DNA of 29,747 bases. Source: JAFAGX01 sp035623255 (GTDB lineage Bacteria; Acidobacteriota; Terriglobia; Terriglobales; Acidobacteriaceae). A program made the position numbers and the translations under genes. The notes beneath the pieces are model-generated. The model worked only from the letters and a program-made list of their open reading frames with translations. It was not told the DNA's origin and ran no database searches. The DNA lies in the NCBI GenBank assembly GCA_035623255.1, contig DASPTU010000035.1, positions 1 through 29,747 on the forward strand. Reading direction: 5' to 3'. Below are positions 23,462 to 29,747 of this stretch, in pieces (within the stretch, counting starts at the first letter, position 1; every line of letters starts with the position of its first letter).

Positions 23462-23917
23462 TTAATTCAGGCTGGCTGCCGATTGCAGGTCAACCTGACG
23501 CCACTCGCCGGCTATGATCCCTTTTCTAATCTGAGCGGCCGTCTTGTGCTGCTTATGCTGCTCATACGCGTAATACAGCTCTTTTAAACAGATATCACAG
23601 CGGGCTCCATGCGCGTTCTCGAAGCAGCTGTGCAGGCTGTTATGGCCCATGCGGTCGCAGTAGCAATAGCAGGGCTGCTGATGCAGAACGACTGGGATCT
23701 TCGCCGCCAACTCGTAGGCATGGGTCTGATAAGGGTACTGCGAATTGTCCCCCCAGAGCTGGTCCTTTGTCAGAATCGGGGGAAGTTTCTCGCCTTTCGG
23801 TGGCGGAGCCGCGTTATATGCCGGCACCACGCCCTCCGGCTCAGAGTTCGCCCACGGAGTTGAGACGACCAGCGTTACCAGAAAAAGGCAGCCCAGCGTC
23901 AAGCCCTGCTTCCACAT
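23462..23917 (-). CDS. Exported PCYCxC-motif protein
   Basis: A 151-aa secreted or membrane-attached protein of the PCYC(G)C family, whose function is not established. A signal segment (MWKQGLTLGCLFLVTLVV) precedes a Pro/Lys-rich stretch. The family core is plain: HQQPCYCYCDRMGHNSLHSC, then CDICLKELYYAYEQH, giving six cysteines and several histidines, which suggests metal or heme binding or a redox site (inference). The C-terminal part is helical with KTAAQIRKGIIAGEW. AAAGGA lies 6 nt before the ATG. Cys9 is in the signal segment but does not form a canonical lipobox. It is divergent from lepB with a 142-base gap. Confidence 0.85.
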   Translation of the reverse strand: MWKQGLTLGCLFLVTLVVSTPWANSEPEGVVPAYNAAPPPKGEKLPPILTKDQLWGDNSQYPYQTHAYELAAKIPVVLHQQPCYCYCDRMGHNSLHSCFENAHGARCDICLKELYYAYEQHKQHKTAAQIRKGIIAGEWRQVDLQSAASLN

Positions 23918-24045
23918 GGATGGTCCTTTGCAGGAGCTATTTTACCCGAAATTCGTGTACTCTAGTCCGCGCATCAGGAAGCCCAAAACGACGCAGCTAC
24001 GATCGCTGAAGATAATGCAACACTAGCGTCTTGGCGCTTCATCCG

Positions 24046-24051
24046 TATAAT
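24046..24051 (+). promoter_or_regulatory. -10 box of lepB
   Basis: A perfect TATAAT ends 8 nt before the lepB ATG at 24060. No Shine-Dalgarno fits between, so the mRNA may be leaderless. No convincing -35 is seen at 16-18 nt. Confidence 0.4.
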
Positions 24052-24059
24052 TAGAATCC

Positions 24060-24644
24060 ATGCAAGAGCAAGCCGACCTGCAGAAAGCTACCGCGCTGTG
24101 TAACGAACGCCTCAGCTCGGCACGCCCTCCGCGGGTCATGTTACTTTCGGTCTGGTTACGCGACCTGGTTATCTCCCTCGCCATTTCTTGCTTCATCATT
24201 ATCTTCTTGTATCAGCCGGTCAAGGTGGAAGGGACGAGCATGATGCCGTCCCTGGAAGATCAAGAGCGCATTTTCGTCAACAAGTTAGTCTATCGGCTCG
24301 AGCCGATTCAGCGCGGCGACATAGTCGTGTTTCGCTATCCGCGTGATCCTTCCAAAAGCTTCATTAAGCGGGTAATCGGCCTGGCGGGCGATCACATTCA
24401 AATCGACGCAGGGCGTGTGTATGTCAATGGCAGACTCCTCCCGGAGGATTATGTCCCGCAGGTCTACGAAGACCTTCGTTCCTACCCTGAAATCGTGGTG
24501 CCTCCCGACTCCTACTTTGTGCTCGGCGATCATCGCAGCCTGTCAAATGACAGCCGGGATTTTGGGCCGGTAAATCAGAGCTATATCTACGGCAAAGCCG
24601 TTTTCGGCTACTGGCCCGTGGATAAGATGGGAAGAGTGCGTTAG
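24060..24644 (+). CDS. lepB: Signal peptidase I
   Basis: Membrane serine protease that removes signal peptides from exported proteins. It uses a Ser/Lys dyad: Ser60 in EGTSMMPSL and Lys103 in FIKRVIGLAGD. One membrane helix (about 33-51, LRDLVISLAISCFIIIFLYQP) precedes the catalytic domain. Other conserved boxes are RGDIVVFRYP, VPPDSYFVLGDHRSLSNDSRDFG and YGKAVFGYWP. At 194 aa it is the short form with a single anchor. The ATG at 24060 has no Shine-Dalgarno but a perfect TATAAT 8 nt upstream; a downstream ATG at 24138 would leave a shorter cytosolic tail and remains possible. A solitary repeat related to the carA/carB element lies just after its stop. Confidence 0.96.
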   Translation: MQEQADLQKATALCNERLSSARPPRVMLLSVWLRDLVISLAISCFIIIFLYQPVKVEGTSMMPSLEDQERIFVNKLVYRLEPIQRGDIVVFRYPRDPSKSFIKRVIGLAGDHIQIDAGRVYVNGRLLPEDYVPQVYEDLRSYPEIVVPPDSYFVLGDHRSLSNDSRDFGPVNQSYIYGKAVFGYWPVDKMGRVR

Positions 24645-24660
24645 AAACAAGCCTGCTTTG

Positions 24661-24690
24661 TTGTCATCGCGAGCGAAGTCGAGGGACCTG
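24661..24690 (+). repeat. Solitary copy of the GIY-YIG element left-end repeat
   Basis: This 30-base intergenic sequence has the two blocks of the left end at 26787: TTGTCATC-CGAGCGAAG with one mismatch, and CGAGGGACCTG exactly. The blocks are contiguous here, whereas at 26787 a 30-base hairpin is inserted between them. It sits between the convergent lepB and hydratase genes, has no ORF behind it, and could be a REP-like remnant or the unexpanded form. Confidence 0.75.
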
Positions 24691-24704
24691 TTTTCTTACT
24701 TTCC

Positions 24705-25526
24705 CTAAGTGAGTTCCAAGGATAGATTCGATACACCCAGTCCCTCTACTTCAACCTTCCACTGATCACCTGGAGCGGTGAGGTGGCCCGCCGTAAGCGT
24801 TCCGGTGCTCACAATTTCTCCGGCGCGAAGGGGCTCGTCGGGGAAACGCTTTGCGATCGCGGCACCGAGTTCAGCCAGACATAAGGCTGGGCTGCGCAGC
24901 GCATTCTTCCCTGATCCCTCTTCCACAAACTCGCCTTTCTTGAACATTTTGACCTTAAACTTCGTGAGTTCGTCCGCCAGCTTTGGAATGATTTCCGGAG
25001 TGACGGCCAGATGCTCTCCGATTATCAACGCCGCGTGGAGCCCCAACGACGCGACAAAATCGCTCGGTTGAAATTTCCACTCTGGATACGGGCAATCAAT
25101 GATTTCGAATCCGATGGCCAGCCAATCTACTGCGGCAAGGGCGCCTGAGGCGTCCATGCCCGGCGAAGTAACTGATTGCTTCAAACCAAAGACGATCTCG
25201 GGTTCGATTTTTAGCGAGCGTGCGCGTGGCAAGGTCAGAGTCGCGGAATTGGCCGTGCTCTGATGGACCGTATCGTCGTACATGTGTCCCCAAACCAGCG
25301 TTTCCAGTTTGAGAATCCGCCACATGGCTTTGTTGGCATAGCCAACTTTGCGCCCGACAGCTTTGTGTCCCGCGGTCTCGCGCCACTGCTTGAGCTGGTT
25401 TTCCACAGCGTAGGCCGCGTCTAGATCGAATCCCGTACACGCCGACGGCAGCGTAGAAACCATTTGCGCGCTTTCACAAGCAGACATCAATTCGCGCGCC
25501 ACACCTTCCACATCTACGCTGGGCAT
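24705..25526 (-). CDS. 2-keto-4-pentenoate hydratase / FAA-hydrolase-family protein
   Basis: Cytosolic enzyme of the fumarylacetoacetase-fold hydratase/decarboxylase branch (MhpD-like), which hydrates 2-oxo-alkenoates made by meta-cleavage of aromatics. The 273-aa length fits. Visible are KAVGRKVGYANKAM, WGHMYDDT, the acidic metal-ligand segment KIEPEIVFGL, and the C-terminal GEIVSTGTLTAGHL. Which substrate (2-keto-4-pentenoate, 2-oxo-hept-3-ene-1,7-dioate or 4-oxalocrotonate) cannot be decided, and no other catabolic genes adjoin it. The ATG has GGGAG 5 nt upstream. It is convergent to lepB across the small solitary repeat and divergent from carA with a 115-base gap. Confidence 0.9.
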   Translation of the reverse strand: MPSVDVEGVARELMSACESAQMVSTLPSACTGFDLDAAYAVENQLKQWRETAGHKAVGRKVGYANKAMWRILKLETLVWGHMYDDTVHQSTANSATLTLPRARSLKIEPEIVFGLKQSVTSPGMDASGALAAVDWLAIGFEIIDCPYPEWKFQPSDFVASLGLHAALIIGEHLAVTPEIIPKLADELTKFKVKMFKKGEFVEEGSGKNALRSPALCLAELGAAIAKRFPDEPLRAGEIVSTGTLTAGHLTAPGDQWKVEVEGLGVSNLSLELT

Positions 25527-25579
25527 CGCATCTCCCGAGTCATTCCGTGGTTTGACTCCAGAATCTCAGCTTACACCTG

Positions 25580-25602
25580 CGGAATTTCTTTTCGGAATTT
25601 CT
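25580..25602 (+). repeat. Tandem 10-bp direct repeat upstream of carA
   Basis: CGGAATTTCT occurs at 25580-25589 and again at 25593-25602, a 13-base period, about 40 bases before the carA start. TAGAAT at 25612-25617 could be the -10 box. The pair might be regulator half-sites, but nothing proves it. Confidence 0.35.
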
Positions 25603-25641
25603 CATCGCTGATAGAATTAAAAAAATCCGTTCCCCGGAGAA

Positions 25642-26781
25642 ATGATGCAGGCAATCCTTGCGCTGGAAGACGGCAGGGTCTTCCGCGGCAAAGGCTACGG
25701 CGCGAAAGGCGAGTGTTACGGGGAAGTAGTTTTCAACACCTCCATCACGGGTTATCAGGAAATCTTCACCGATCCCTCTTACTGCGGACAGATTGTCGTC
25801 CTCACCAATCCGGAAATTGGTAACTACGGCACCAATTCTGACGACAACGAAGCCACGCGTCCGTACATCGAGGGACTTATCGTTCGCGAATTTTCCCGTG
25901 TGAGCTCGAATTGGCGCTCGCAGCAGGTTGCTGAAGAGTACCTCGAGCAGTTCAGAATTCCGGTTTTGGCTGATATCGATACGCGTGCCTTGGTGCGGCA
26001 TCTGCGTGATCAGGGTGTGATGCGCGGTGTGATTTCGACTCTCGAAATCGACGCGGAAAAACTGGTTGCGAAGGCCCGTTCCATCCCGAAGATGGACGGT
26101 ACGGATCTGGCGAAGGCGGTCACCACCAAACATCCCTACGTTTGGGACACGGGTGAGCGATCGCATGAACCGGTGGCTGTTGTTGGCGTCAAAGACGAAC
26201 CGGCGCGGTTCCACGTGGTCGCCTACGATTACGGCATCAAGCAAAACATCTTGCGCAAGCTGCGCGGCGAAGGCTGCAAGGTCACAGTCGTTCCCGCACA
26301 AACTCCCGCTGAGGACGTTCTCGCGCTCAAACCGGACGGCGTGTTTCTGTCGAACGGCCCCGGCGATCCCGGGCCTTGTACCTACGCCGTGGACAACATT
26401 CGTCGCTTGATGGGACGGCAGCCGATCTTTGGAATTTGCCTCGGTCATCAGCTCACCGGCCTCGCACTCGGCGGCAAAACCTACAAGCTGAAATTCGGCC
26501 ATCACGGCGGCAATCATCCGGTCAAGCAGTTGGCCAACGGCAAAGTGGAGATCACGGCGCACAACCATAATTTCGCGGTCGACCCTGATTCGTTGCCGTC
26601 GAGCGAAGTTGAGCTGACCCACATGGATCTCAACGACAACACGCTCGAAGGCATGCGTCATCGTAACCTGCCGCTGTTCTGCGTGCAGTACCACCCCGAG
26701 GCCTCGCCCGGTCCTCACGATTCACATTACTTGTTTAAGGATTTTGTGAAGATGATGGAGGAATGGAAACATGTGGGATAG
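25642..26781 (+). CDS. carA: Carbamoyl-phosphate synthase small (glutaminase) subunit
   Basis: Hydrolyses glutamine and passes ammonia to CarB to make carbamoyl phosphate for arginine and pyrimidines. The 379-aa length is standard. The N-terminal CarA domain starts AILALEDGRVFRGKGYGAKG and contains NTSITGYQEIFTDPSY. The class I glutamine amidotransferase domain follows, with catalytic Cys266 in GICLGHQ and His351/Glu353 in YHPEASPG. The start has GGAGA close upstream and two adjacent ATGs (25642 and 25645). carB lies 317 bases downstream on the same strand rather than adjacent, because a nuclease-bearing repeat element sits between them. Its last codons and stop are intact. Confidence 0.98.
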   Translation: MMQAILALEDGRVFRGKGYGAKGECYGEVVFNTSITGYQEIFTDPSYCGQIVVLTNPEIGNYGTNSDDNEATRPYIEGLIVREFSRVSSNWRSQQVAEEYLEQFRIPVLADIDTRALVRHLRDQGVMRGVISTLEIDAEKLVAKARSIPKMDGTDLAKAVTTKHPYVWDTGERSHEPVAVVGVKDEPARFHVVAYDYGIKQNILRKLRGEGCKVTVVPAQTPAEDVLALKPDGVFLSNGPGDPGPCTYAVDNIRRLMGRQPIFGICLGHQLTGLALGGKTYKLKFGHHGGNHPVKQLANGKVEITAHNHNFAVDPDSLPSSEVELTHMDLNDNTLEGMRHRNLPLFCVQYHPEASPGPHDSHYLFKDFVKMMEEWKHVG

Positions 26782-26786
26782 AAGCT

Positions 26787-26849
26787 TTGTCATCCCGAGC
26801 GAAGGAACTTGATTCGCTTGCGAATGAAGTTCCGCAGCCGAGGGACCTG
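26787..26849 (+). repeat. Left end: terminal repeat plus hairpin
   Basis: It begins with the 12-bp terminal repeat. A hairpin follows at 26804-26833: GGAACTT pairs with AAGTTCC, then one G/G mismatch, then ATTCG pairs with CGAAT around a CTTG loop. After the hairpin comes CGAGGGACCTG (26839-26849), shared with the solitary copy at 24661. GAGGGA in this block doubles as the Shine-Dalgarno of the nuclease ORF. Confidence 0.7.
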
Positions 26850-26854
26850 CTGTT

Positions 26855-27040
26855 ATGAAGCGCCATTGCTATTTCGTCTATATCGTGGCCAGTAAGTCGC
26901 GGGTGCTGTACACGGGAATGACTAACAGTTTGGATCGACGAGTTTGGGAGCACAAGAACGATCTGATTGACAGCTTCAGCAAACAATACCGCTGTCATCG
27001 GCTTGTGTATTACGAATCCTTCGATGGCGTGGGGAGTTGA
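26855..27040 (+). pseudogene. Truncated GIY-YIG nuclease ORF, 61 aa
   Basis: The product starts MKRHCYFVYIVASKSRVLYT and shows the first half of a GIY-YIG domain: the YVYI-type strand at 6-11, LYTGMT at 18-23, and SLDRRVWEHK at 25-34 with the conserved Arg and His. Stand-alone members of this family usually run about 85-110 aa, continuing after the YYESFD segment into a helix holding the catalytic Glu and a Lys/Trp-rich tail. Here it stops right after YYESFDGV, and the stop codon lies inside the right-end hairpin. The catalytic Glu helix is therefore missing and the product is probably inactive. The start has GAGGGA 9 nt upstream. It could alternatively be a shortened but folded derivative. 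Confidence 0.8.
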
Positions 27041-27076
27041 TTGCTGCGCAATCAACTCGGTCGGTCGGGATGACAA
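27034..27076 (-). repeat. Right end: hairpin plus inverted terminal repeat
   Basis: An 11-bp perfect stem (27034-27044 with 27048-27058) around a TGC loop is followed by GGTCGG and the terminal repeat TCGGGATGACAA (27065-27076), the exact reverse complement of the left end. The nuclease stop codon (27038-27040) is in the stem. Read on the minus strand, the order terminal repeat then hairpin is the same as at the left end. Confidence 0.75.
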
Positions 27077-27098
27077 GATTTAATTGAAACTGGGATAA

Positions 27099-29747
27099 AT
27101 GCCGAAACGCACTGACATCTCCAAGATTCTGATTCTCGGCTCTGGCCCCATCGTGATTGGCCAGTCGGCGGAGTTCGATTACTCCGGCACGCAAGCCTGC
27201 AAGGCGCTCAAGGCAGAAGGCTTCGAGGTCGTGCTGGCCAACTCGAATCCGGCAACGATCATGACAGATCCTGAGTCGGCCGACCGCACTTACATCGAGC
27301 CGCTGAGCCTAGACTATCTGGAAGAGGTCATCCGCATCGAGCGCGATTTGTCGCCCAGTGCAGGATTCGCTGTCCTCCCAACGGTTGGTGGCCAAACCGC
27401 GCTCAATCTCGCCGTCGAACTTTCGGACGGCGGCACTCTCGAAAAATATGACGTCCAGCTCATCGGCGCGAACATCGCGGCAATCAAAAAAGCCGAAGAT
27501 CGTCTGTTTTTCAAGGACGCGATGCAGAAGATCGGCCTCGACGTCCCGAAATCCGCGTTGGTCAACAACCTGAAAGATGGGATGGAGTTCGCCGGGAAAA
27601 TCGGTTTCCCCGTCATCATTCGCCCATCGTTCACGCTAGGTGGAAGCGGCGGCGGGATCGCCTACAACCGCGAAGAATTGCTGGAGGTCCTGGCACGCGG
27701 CCTGGACTTCTCTCCTGTGCATGAAGCCCTGATCGAGGAATCGGTCCTCGGATGGAAAGAATACGAACTCGAGGTGATGCGCGACCTCAAGGACAACGTC
27801 ATCATCATCTGCTCGATCGAGAATTTCGATCCCATGGGTGTACACACCGGTGACTCCATCACCGTCGCCCCCGCACAGACTCTCACCGACCGTGAGTATC
27901 AGGCGATGCGTGATGCTGCGATCGCCGTAATTCGTGAGATCGGCGTCGAGACCGGCGGATCGAACATCCAGTTCGCCGTGAATCCGCTTACCGGGCGCAT
28001 GGTCGTGATCGAAATGAACCCACGTGTCTCGCGCTCGTCCGCTTTGGCTTCAAAAGCTACTGGGTTCCCGATTGCCAAAATCGCCGCCAAGCTGGCCCTT
28101 GGCTACACGCTCGACGAAATCCGCAACGACATCACCCGCAAAACGCCGGCCTGCTTTGAGCCGACCCTCGATTACGTCGTCGTAAAAATCCCCAAGTGGC
28201 AATTCGAAAAATTTCCCGGCGCCGACGCCAGTCTTGGCCCGCAGATGAAGTCCGTCGGCGAAGTCATGGCCATCGGGCGCACCTTTAAAGAGGCACTGAT
28301 GAAGGCCGTGCGCTCCCTCGACACCGGAAAACGCGTCGGTGGACAGAAGATTGAACCCAAGATCCTTACCCAGCGTCTGGTAACTCCCCACCCTGACCGG
28401 CTTGCCTATCTGCAATACGCGCTGCGCCAAGGGCACTCGGTCAAGCAGCTCGCGAAGATGACATCGATTGATCCTTGGTTCCTCTATCAGCTCAAAGAAA
28501 TAAACGATATGCAGCTTGAGCTGGAGAAACACCCGATGGATTCAATCCCGACTGAAGTCCTGCGTGAAGTAAAGCGCCAGGGTTTCTCCGACGGCCGGCT
28601 CGCCGGAGCCTGGCGGCTGCAGGGCCAGGAGAAAGTGCGCCATCTCCGCAAGAAGCACGGAATTTTGCCCGTATATAAGCGAGTCGACACTTGCGCCGCG
28701 GAATTCGAGAGTTACACTCCATATCTTTACTCGACCTACGAGGACGAAGACGAAGCCGCGCCCACGTCGAAAAAGAAAGTCATCATTCTAGGCAGCGGAC
28801 CAAACCGCATAGGGCAGGGAATTGAGTTCGATTACTGCTGCTGCCATGCGGCCTTCGCTCTCCGCGATGACGGCTACGAGACAATCATGGTCAACTGCAA
28901 CCCGGAGACGGTCTCAACCGATTACGACACTAGCGATCGACTCTACTTCGAGCCTCTGACTCTGGAAGACGTGCTTGCCATCTGCGACCACGAATCTTCG
29001 TCCGGAGCCCCGGTCGGCGTGATCGTCCAATTTGGCGGACAAACGCCCCTCAATCTCTCGCTCCCGCTAAAAGCGGCCGGCGTGAATATCATCGGCACCT
29101 CACCGGAATCCATCGACCTTGCCGAAGATCGCAAGCGTTTCAACAAACTGCTGGAAGAGCTGCAGATTCCGCAGGCGCCCGGCGCCATGGTCGCTTCAAT
29201 TGAAGAAGCGGTCGAAGGTGCGGCGCGCGTCGGATACCCGGTGCTGGTGCGCCCCTCTTACGTACTCGGCGGCCGGGCTATGGTCATTGCTTACGACGAA
29301 GAAAGTGTCGTTCGCTACATGAAAGAAGCCGTCGAGTACTCCCACGATCGCCCCATCCTCATTGATCATTTTTTGGAAGATGCGATCGAAGTCGATGTGG
29401 ACGCGCTCTCCGACGGCGAGGACGTCGTGATCGGCGGAATTATGCAGCACATCGAAGAAGCCGGTATCCACTCTGGCGATTCGTCGTGCGTGCTTCCCGC
29501 CGTCGATATCCCAGAGACCTTGCTCAATCAAATGCGTGATTACACTTTCAAGCTGGCGCGCGCTTTGAAGGTGATTGGGCTCATGAATATCCAGTTTGCA
29601 ATCCCACGCGGCAACGGAAAAAACGGCAATGGCTCGCAAAGCGGCGGCAAGGTGTATGTGCTGGAAGTCAATCCTCGCGCCTCCCGCACGGTGCCTTTCG
29701 TTTCCAAGGCAACCGGCGTACCGATGGCCAAAATTGCCGCTCGCCTT
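27099..29747 (+). CDS. carB: Carbamoyl-phosphate synthase large subunit (partial, runs off the window)
   Basis: Synthesises carbamoyl phosphate from bicarbonate, ammonia and two ATP. The frame stays open from the ATG at 27099 to the last base, giving 883 residues of an expected 1060-1100; the missing part is the end of the second synthetase half and the C-terminal allosteric (MGS-like) domain. The first half shows KILILGSGPIVIGQSAEFDYSG, NSNPATIMTDP and PVIIRPSFTLGGSGGGI; the second repeats this with KVIILGSGPNRIGQGIEFDYCC, VNCNPETVSTDYDTSDRLYFE and PVLVRPSYVLGGRAM. This internal duplication is typical. A weak GGGA lies just before the ATG. It is 317 bases after carA, separated by the repeat element, so coupling to carA may be altered. 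Confidence 0.98.
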   Translation, partial: MPKRTDISKILILGSGPIVIGQSAEFDYSGTQACKALKAEGFEVVLANSNPATIMTDPESADRTYIEPLSLDYLEEVIRIERDLSPSAGFAVLPTVGGQTALNLAVELSDGGTLEKYDVQLIGANIAAIKKAEDRLFFKDAMQKIGLDVPKSALVNNLKDGMEFAGKIGFPVIIRPSFTLGGSGGGIAYNREELLEVLARGLDFSPVHEALIEESVLGWKEYELEVMRDLKDNVIIICSIENFDPMGVHTGDSITVAPAQTLTDREYQAMRDAAIAVIREIGVETGGSNIQFAVNPLTGRMVVIEMNPRVSRSSALASKATGFPIAKIAAKLALGYTLDEIRNDITRKTPACFEPTLDYVVVKIPKWQFEKFPGADASLGPQMKSVGEVMAIGRTFKEALMKAVRSLDTGKRVGGQKIEPKILTQRLVTPHPDRLAYLQYALRQGHSVKQLAKMTSIDPWFLYQLKEINDMQLELEKHPMDSIPTEVLREVKRQGFSDGRLAGAWRLQGQEKVRHLRKKHGILPVYKRVDTCAAEFESYTPYLYSTYEDEDEAAPTSKKKVIILGSGPNRIGQGIEFDYCCCHAAFALRDDGYETIMVNCNPETVSTDYDTSDRLYFEPLTLEDVLAICDHESSSGAPVGVIVQFGGQTPLNLSLPLKAAGVNIIGTSPESIDLAEDRKRFNKLLEELQIPQAPGAMVASIEEAVEGAARVGYPVLVRPSYVLGGRAMVIAYDEESVVRYMKEAVEYSHDRPILIDHFLEDAIEVDVDALSDGEDVVIGGIMQHIEEAGIHSGDSSCVLPAVDIPETLLNQMRDYTFKLARALKVIGLMNIQFAIPRGNGKNGNGSQSGGKVYVLEVNPRASRTVPFVSKATGVPMAKIAARL

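Larger units (their letters stand above)
26787..27076 (+). mobile_element. Putative GIY-YIG/REP-like element with terminal inverted repeats, between carA and carB
   Basis: The outer ends are exact 12-bp inverted repeats: TTGTCATCCCGA at 26787-26798 and its reverse complement at 27065-27076. Just inside each end lies a hairpin with a different sequence (26804-26833 and 27034-27058). Between them is a short GIY-YIG nuclease ORF. The left end matches a solitary repeat at 24661-24690, so the repeat is at least locally dispersed. I see no target-site duplication. The layout resembles REP elements flanking their own mobilising nuclease (as with RAYT), but with a GIY-YIG enzyme; that reading is inference. 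It inserts 317 bases of structured RNA between carA and carB without breaking either gene. Confidence 0.65.

Noticed and set aside
26600..26613. Match to the repeat core CGAGCGAAG inside carA
   Set aside because: It is within conserved CarA coding sequence, lacks the TTGTCATC part and the GAGGGACCTG part, and is likely chance.
25540..26718. Long minus-strand open frame (392 codons) opposite carA
   Set aside because: It is antisense to a clear full-length CarA, its product matches no family I recognise, and it runs into the hydratase promoter region. It is a codon-usage shadow.
1..29747. tRNA, rRNA, CRISPR array, prophage, classical insertion sequence
   Set aside because: I read both strands for these and found no cloverleaf, spacer-repeat series, integrase or transposase gene.

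Overview
The window looks like chromosomal core sequence from an Acidobacteriota bacterium, probably class Terriglobia. That placement is an inference from moderately high GC, an outer-membrane (diderm) gene set, a class II AroA, and several families I associate with that phylum. No rRNA or other phylogenetic marker is present. I see no tRNA, rRNA, CRISPR array, prophage or classical transposase.

Layout. Positions 1-9700 hold mostly single housekeeping or unknown genes: a 62-aa zinc-ribbon protein, rlpA-pyrF (minus), thiD (plus), a membrane zinc-ribbon protein (minus), a zinc-ribbon/PspC protein, a small exported protein, an alpha/beta hydrolase, an unknown 135-aa protein, aroA, an M48 membrane protease with a small membrane protein behind it, and an exported protein followed by an intrinsic terminator. 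Positions 9841-18902 hold a minus-strand ThiF/MoeB-type E1-like enzyme, then a tightly coupled plus-strand operon for outer-membrane biogenesis: an Omp85 protein with about seven POTRA repeats, a SurA-N-type periplasmic chaperone without a PPIase domain, and a 1343-aa TamB. A type IV pilin-like gene and a STAS-domain gene follow.

Positions 20060-23245 hold a minus-strand cluster: TPR protein, YvcK/CofD-like protein and GlmU. The last two link central carbon metabolism to UDP-GlcNAc and the cell wall. Next come a PCYCxC-motif exported protein, signal peptidase I and an FAA-hydrolase-fold hydratase. The window ends in carA and carB, with carB running off the edge. carAB and pyrF both feed pyrimidine synthesis but are about 25 kb apart.

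The most unusual structure is at 26787-27076, between carA and carB. A short GIY-YIG nuclease ORF sits between perfect 12-bp terminal inverted repeats, and each end is followed inward by its own hairpin. The left end carries the nuclease ribosome-binding site and the right-end hairpin carries its stop codon. The ORF lacks the C-terminal part of the domain. A solitary copy of the left-end repeat lies downstream of lepB at 24661-24690. This looks like a decayed or non-autonomous member of a REP-like family associated with a GIY-YIG nuclease, comparable in layout to REP/RAYT systems but with a different nuclease. A second recurring feature is a group of genes (pyrF, thiD, the 135-aa protein, lepB) with a -10-like hexamer only 6-10 nt before the start codon and no usable Shine-Dalgarno, which suggests leaderless transcripts.
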